Of a stretch of 5,419 bases of DNA, positions 4,648 to 5,419 are shown piece by piece. Numbering within the stretch: the first letter of the stretch is position 1; each line of letters opens with the position of its first letter. Both the position numbers and the translations under genes were made by a program. Below the pieces are notes generated by a model. That model had not been told where the DNA came from and did no database searches. It worked only from the letters and a program-made list of their open reading frames with translations. Origin of the DNA: CAYMLQ01 sp964390795. Lineage in GTDB: Bacteria > Verrucomicrobiota > Kiritimatiellia > RFP12 > UBA1067. The stretch is taken from NCBI GenBank assembly GCA_964390795.1, contig CAYMLQ010000377.1, forward strand, positions 1-5,419, given 5' to 3'.

Positions 4648-5419
4648 TCGCCTGGGTCAATGAGATCAAGAAACTGTGCCAGCCCAAAAATGTGGTGTGG
4701 TGCGACGGCTCGAAGAAAGAGTACAAAGAGCTTTGCGACCTGATGGTCGAGGCTGGCGTGTTCACCAAGCTGAACGCCAAGAAGCGCCCGGGCTGCTACC
4801 TGGCCCGCTCACACGCGTCTGACGTGGCCCGCGTGGAAGACCGCACCTACATCGCCTCCAAGAAGCAGATCGACGCCGGACCGAGCAACAACTGGCGCGA
4901 TCCGGATGAGCTGAAGGGCGTGATGCTGGGCATGTACAAGGGCTGCATGAAGGGCCGCACGATGTACGTGATCCCGTTCTCGATGGGCCCGCTGGGCTCG
5001 CCGGTTGCGAAGATCGGCATCGAGATCACCGACTCGCCCTACGTTGTGGTCAACATGCACATCATGACCCGCGTCGGCACCAAGGTTCTGAAGCAGCTGG
5101 GCAAGGATGGCGAGTACATCCCCTGCCTGCACTCCGTGGGCGCGCCGCTTAAGGCCGGACAGAAGGATTCGACCTGGCCCTGCGCCCCGATCGAGAAGAA
5201 GTACATCGCCCACTTCCCTGAAGAGGGCTCGATCTGGTCGTTCGGCTCGGGCTACGGCGGCAACGCGCTGCTCGGAAAGAAGTGCCTCGCGCTGCGCATT
5301 GCCTCGTATCTGGCCAAGCAGGAGGGCTGGATGGCCGAGCACATGCTGATCCTCAAGCTCACCTCGCCCGAGAAGAAGTCCCACTACGTGTGCGCCGCGT
5401 TCCCGAGCGCCTGCGGCAA
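4542..5419 (+). CDS. pckG: Phosphoenolpyruvate carboxykinase (GTP), N-terminal half (3' end outside window)
   Basis: This enzyme interconverts oxaloacetate + GTP and PEP + CO2 + GDP in the cytoplasm, for gluconeogenesis or, in many anaerobes, CO2-fixing succinate formation. The 292 codons present carry clear family sequence: RPGCYLARSHASDVARVE with the substrate Arg (residue 89), GPSNNWRDPDE, KGRTMYVIPFSMGPLGSP, EITDSPYVVVNMHIMTRVG, SGYGGNALLGKKCLALRIAS (about 236-255, with metal/substrate Lys 246-247), AEHMLIL, and the P-loop start AAFPSACG (285-292) with the reactive Cys291. The window ends inside this P-loop. A complete enzyme is about 600 residues, so roughly half is missing. The ATG at 4542 is the first in-frame start after the stop at 4521-4523, with GGAG at 4531-4534 seven bases upstream. 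The first ~30 residues form an unusual Lys/Cys/Ala-rich tail (MACKTTAKCACKTVAKKPAK) before the conserved region. Its neighbour over the spacer, ppdK, acts on the same metabolite, PEP. Confidence 0.96.
   Translation, partial: MACKTTAKCACKTVAKKPAKVDAVAAKLPTQNAKLIAWVNEIKKLCQPKNVVWCDGSKKEYKELCDLMVEAGVFTKLNAKKRPGCYLARSHASDVARVEDRTYIASKKQIDAGPSNNWRDPDELKGVMLGMYKGCMKGRTMYVIPFSMGPLGSPVAKIGIEITDSPYVVVNMHIMTRVGTKVLKQLGKDGEYIPCLHSVGAPLKAGQKDSTWPCAPIEKKYIAHFPEEGSIWSFGSGYGGNALLGKKCLALRIASYLAKQEGWMAEHMLILKLTSPEKKSHYVCAAFPSACG

Noticed and set aside
4809..5384. A 191-codon minus-strand open frame opposite pckG.
   Set aside because: It is antisense to unmistakable PEP carboxykinase sequence and its composition is typical of a shadow frame.

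Overview
The window is a GC-rich (about 60% in its housekeeping genes) bacterial chromosome segment with every supported gene on the + strand. The two outer genes belong to the phosphoenolpyruvate (PEP) node: the C-terminal two thirds of pyruvate phosphate dikinase (3-1796) and the N-terminal half of GTP-dependent PEP carboxykinase (4542 to the window end). Between them are a PfkB-family sugar kinase resembling 2-dehydro-3-deoxygluconate (KDG) kinase (1942-3042), a palindrome-rich non-coding stretch (3043-3916) and a small type II toxin-antitoxin pair (3917-4147 and 4144-4647). The protein flavour (PPDK plus GTP-type PEPCK plus KdgK-like kinase, high GC) suggests an anaerobic carbohydrate-degrading bacterium, possibly of the Planctomycetes-Verrucomicrobia-Lentisphaerae-Kiritimatiellota group. 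That placement is an impression from memory of protein style, not a computed assignment.

Layout: ppdK ends at 1796 and is followed by a strong rho-independent terminator (1820-1860), so the kinase at 1942 is probably its own transcription unit, with a good ribosome binding site. After the kinase, coding stops for about 870 bases and GC falls (45% in one 60-base line I counted, against 62% in a line of ppdK). This stretch holds at least five separate dyad-symmetric structures. The most striking, 3084-3187, is an exactly centred 104-bp element made of two inverted half-elements. Each half carries a 7-bp/4-nt-loop hairpin, and the two hairpins differ by three compensatory base-pair swaps. This is the architecture of a REPIN/BIME-type repeat or another palindromic miniature element. 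Two further related palindromes (3454-3477 and 3672-3689) also differ by a symmetric swap at the centre.

The toxin-antitoxin pair follows, with ATGA-overlapping genes and lower GC than its neighbours. The toxin matches the RelE/ParE family for about 86 residues, then runs on without a stop through the apparent promoter and leader of the PEPCK gene and 106 bases into that gene. This suggests that the end of the toxin gene was lost or rewritten, perhaps when the module and palindromic DNA entered the spacer upstream of pckG.

Functionally, PPDK interconverts pyruvate and PEP, PEPCK interconverts oxaloacetate and PEP, and KDG kinase feeds uronate or pectin/alginate-derived sugars toward pyruvate plus glyceraldehyde 3-phosphate. 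The three metabolic genes therefore plausibly serve one central carbon network, although terminators, spacers and separate promoters argue against a single operon.
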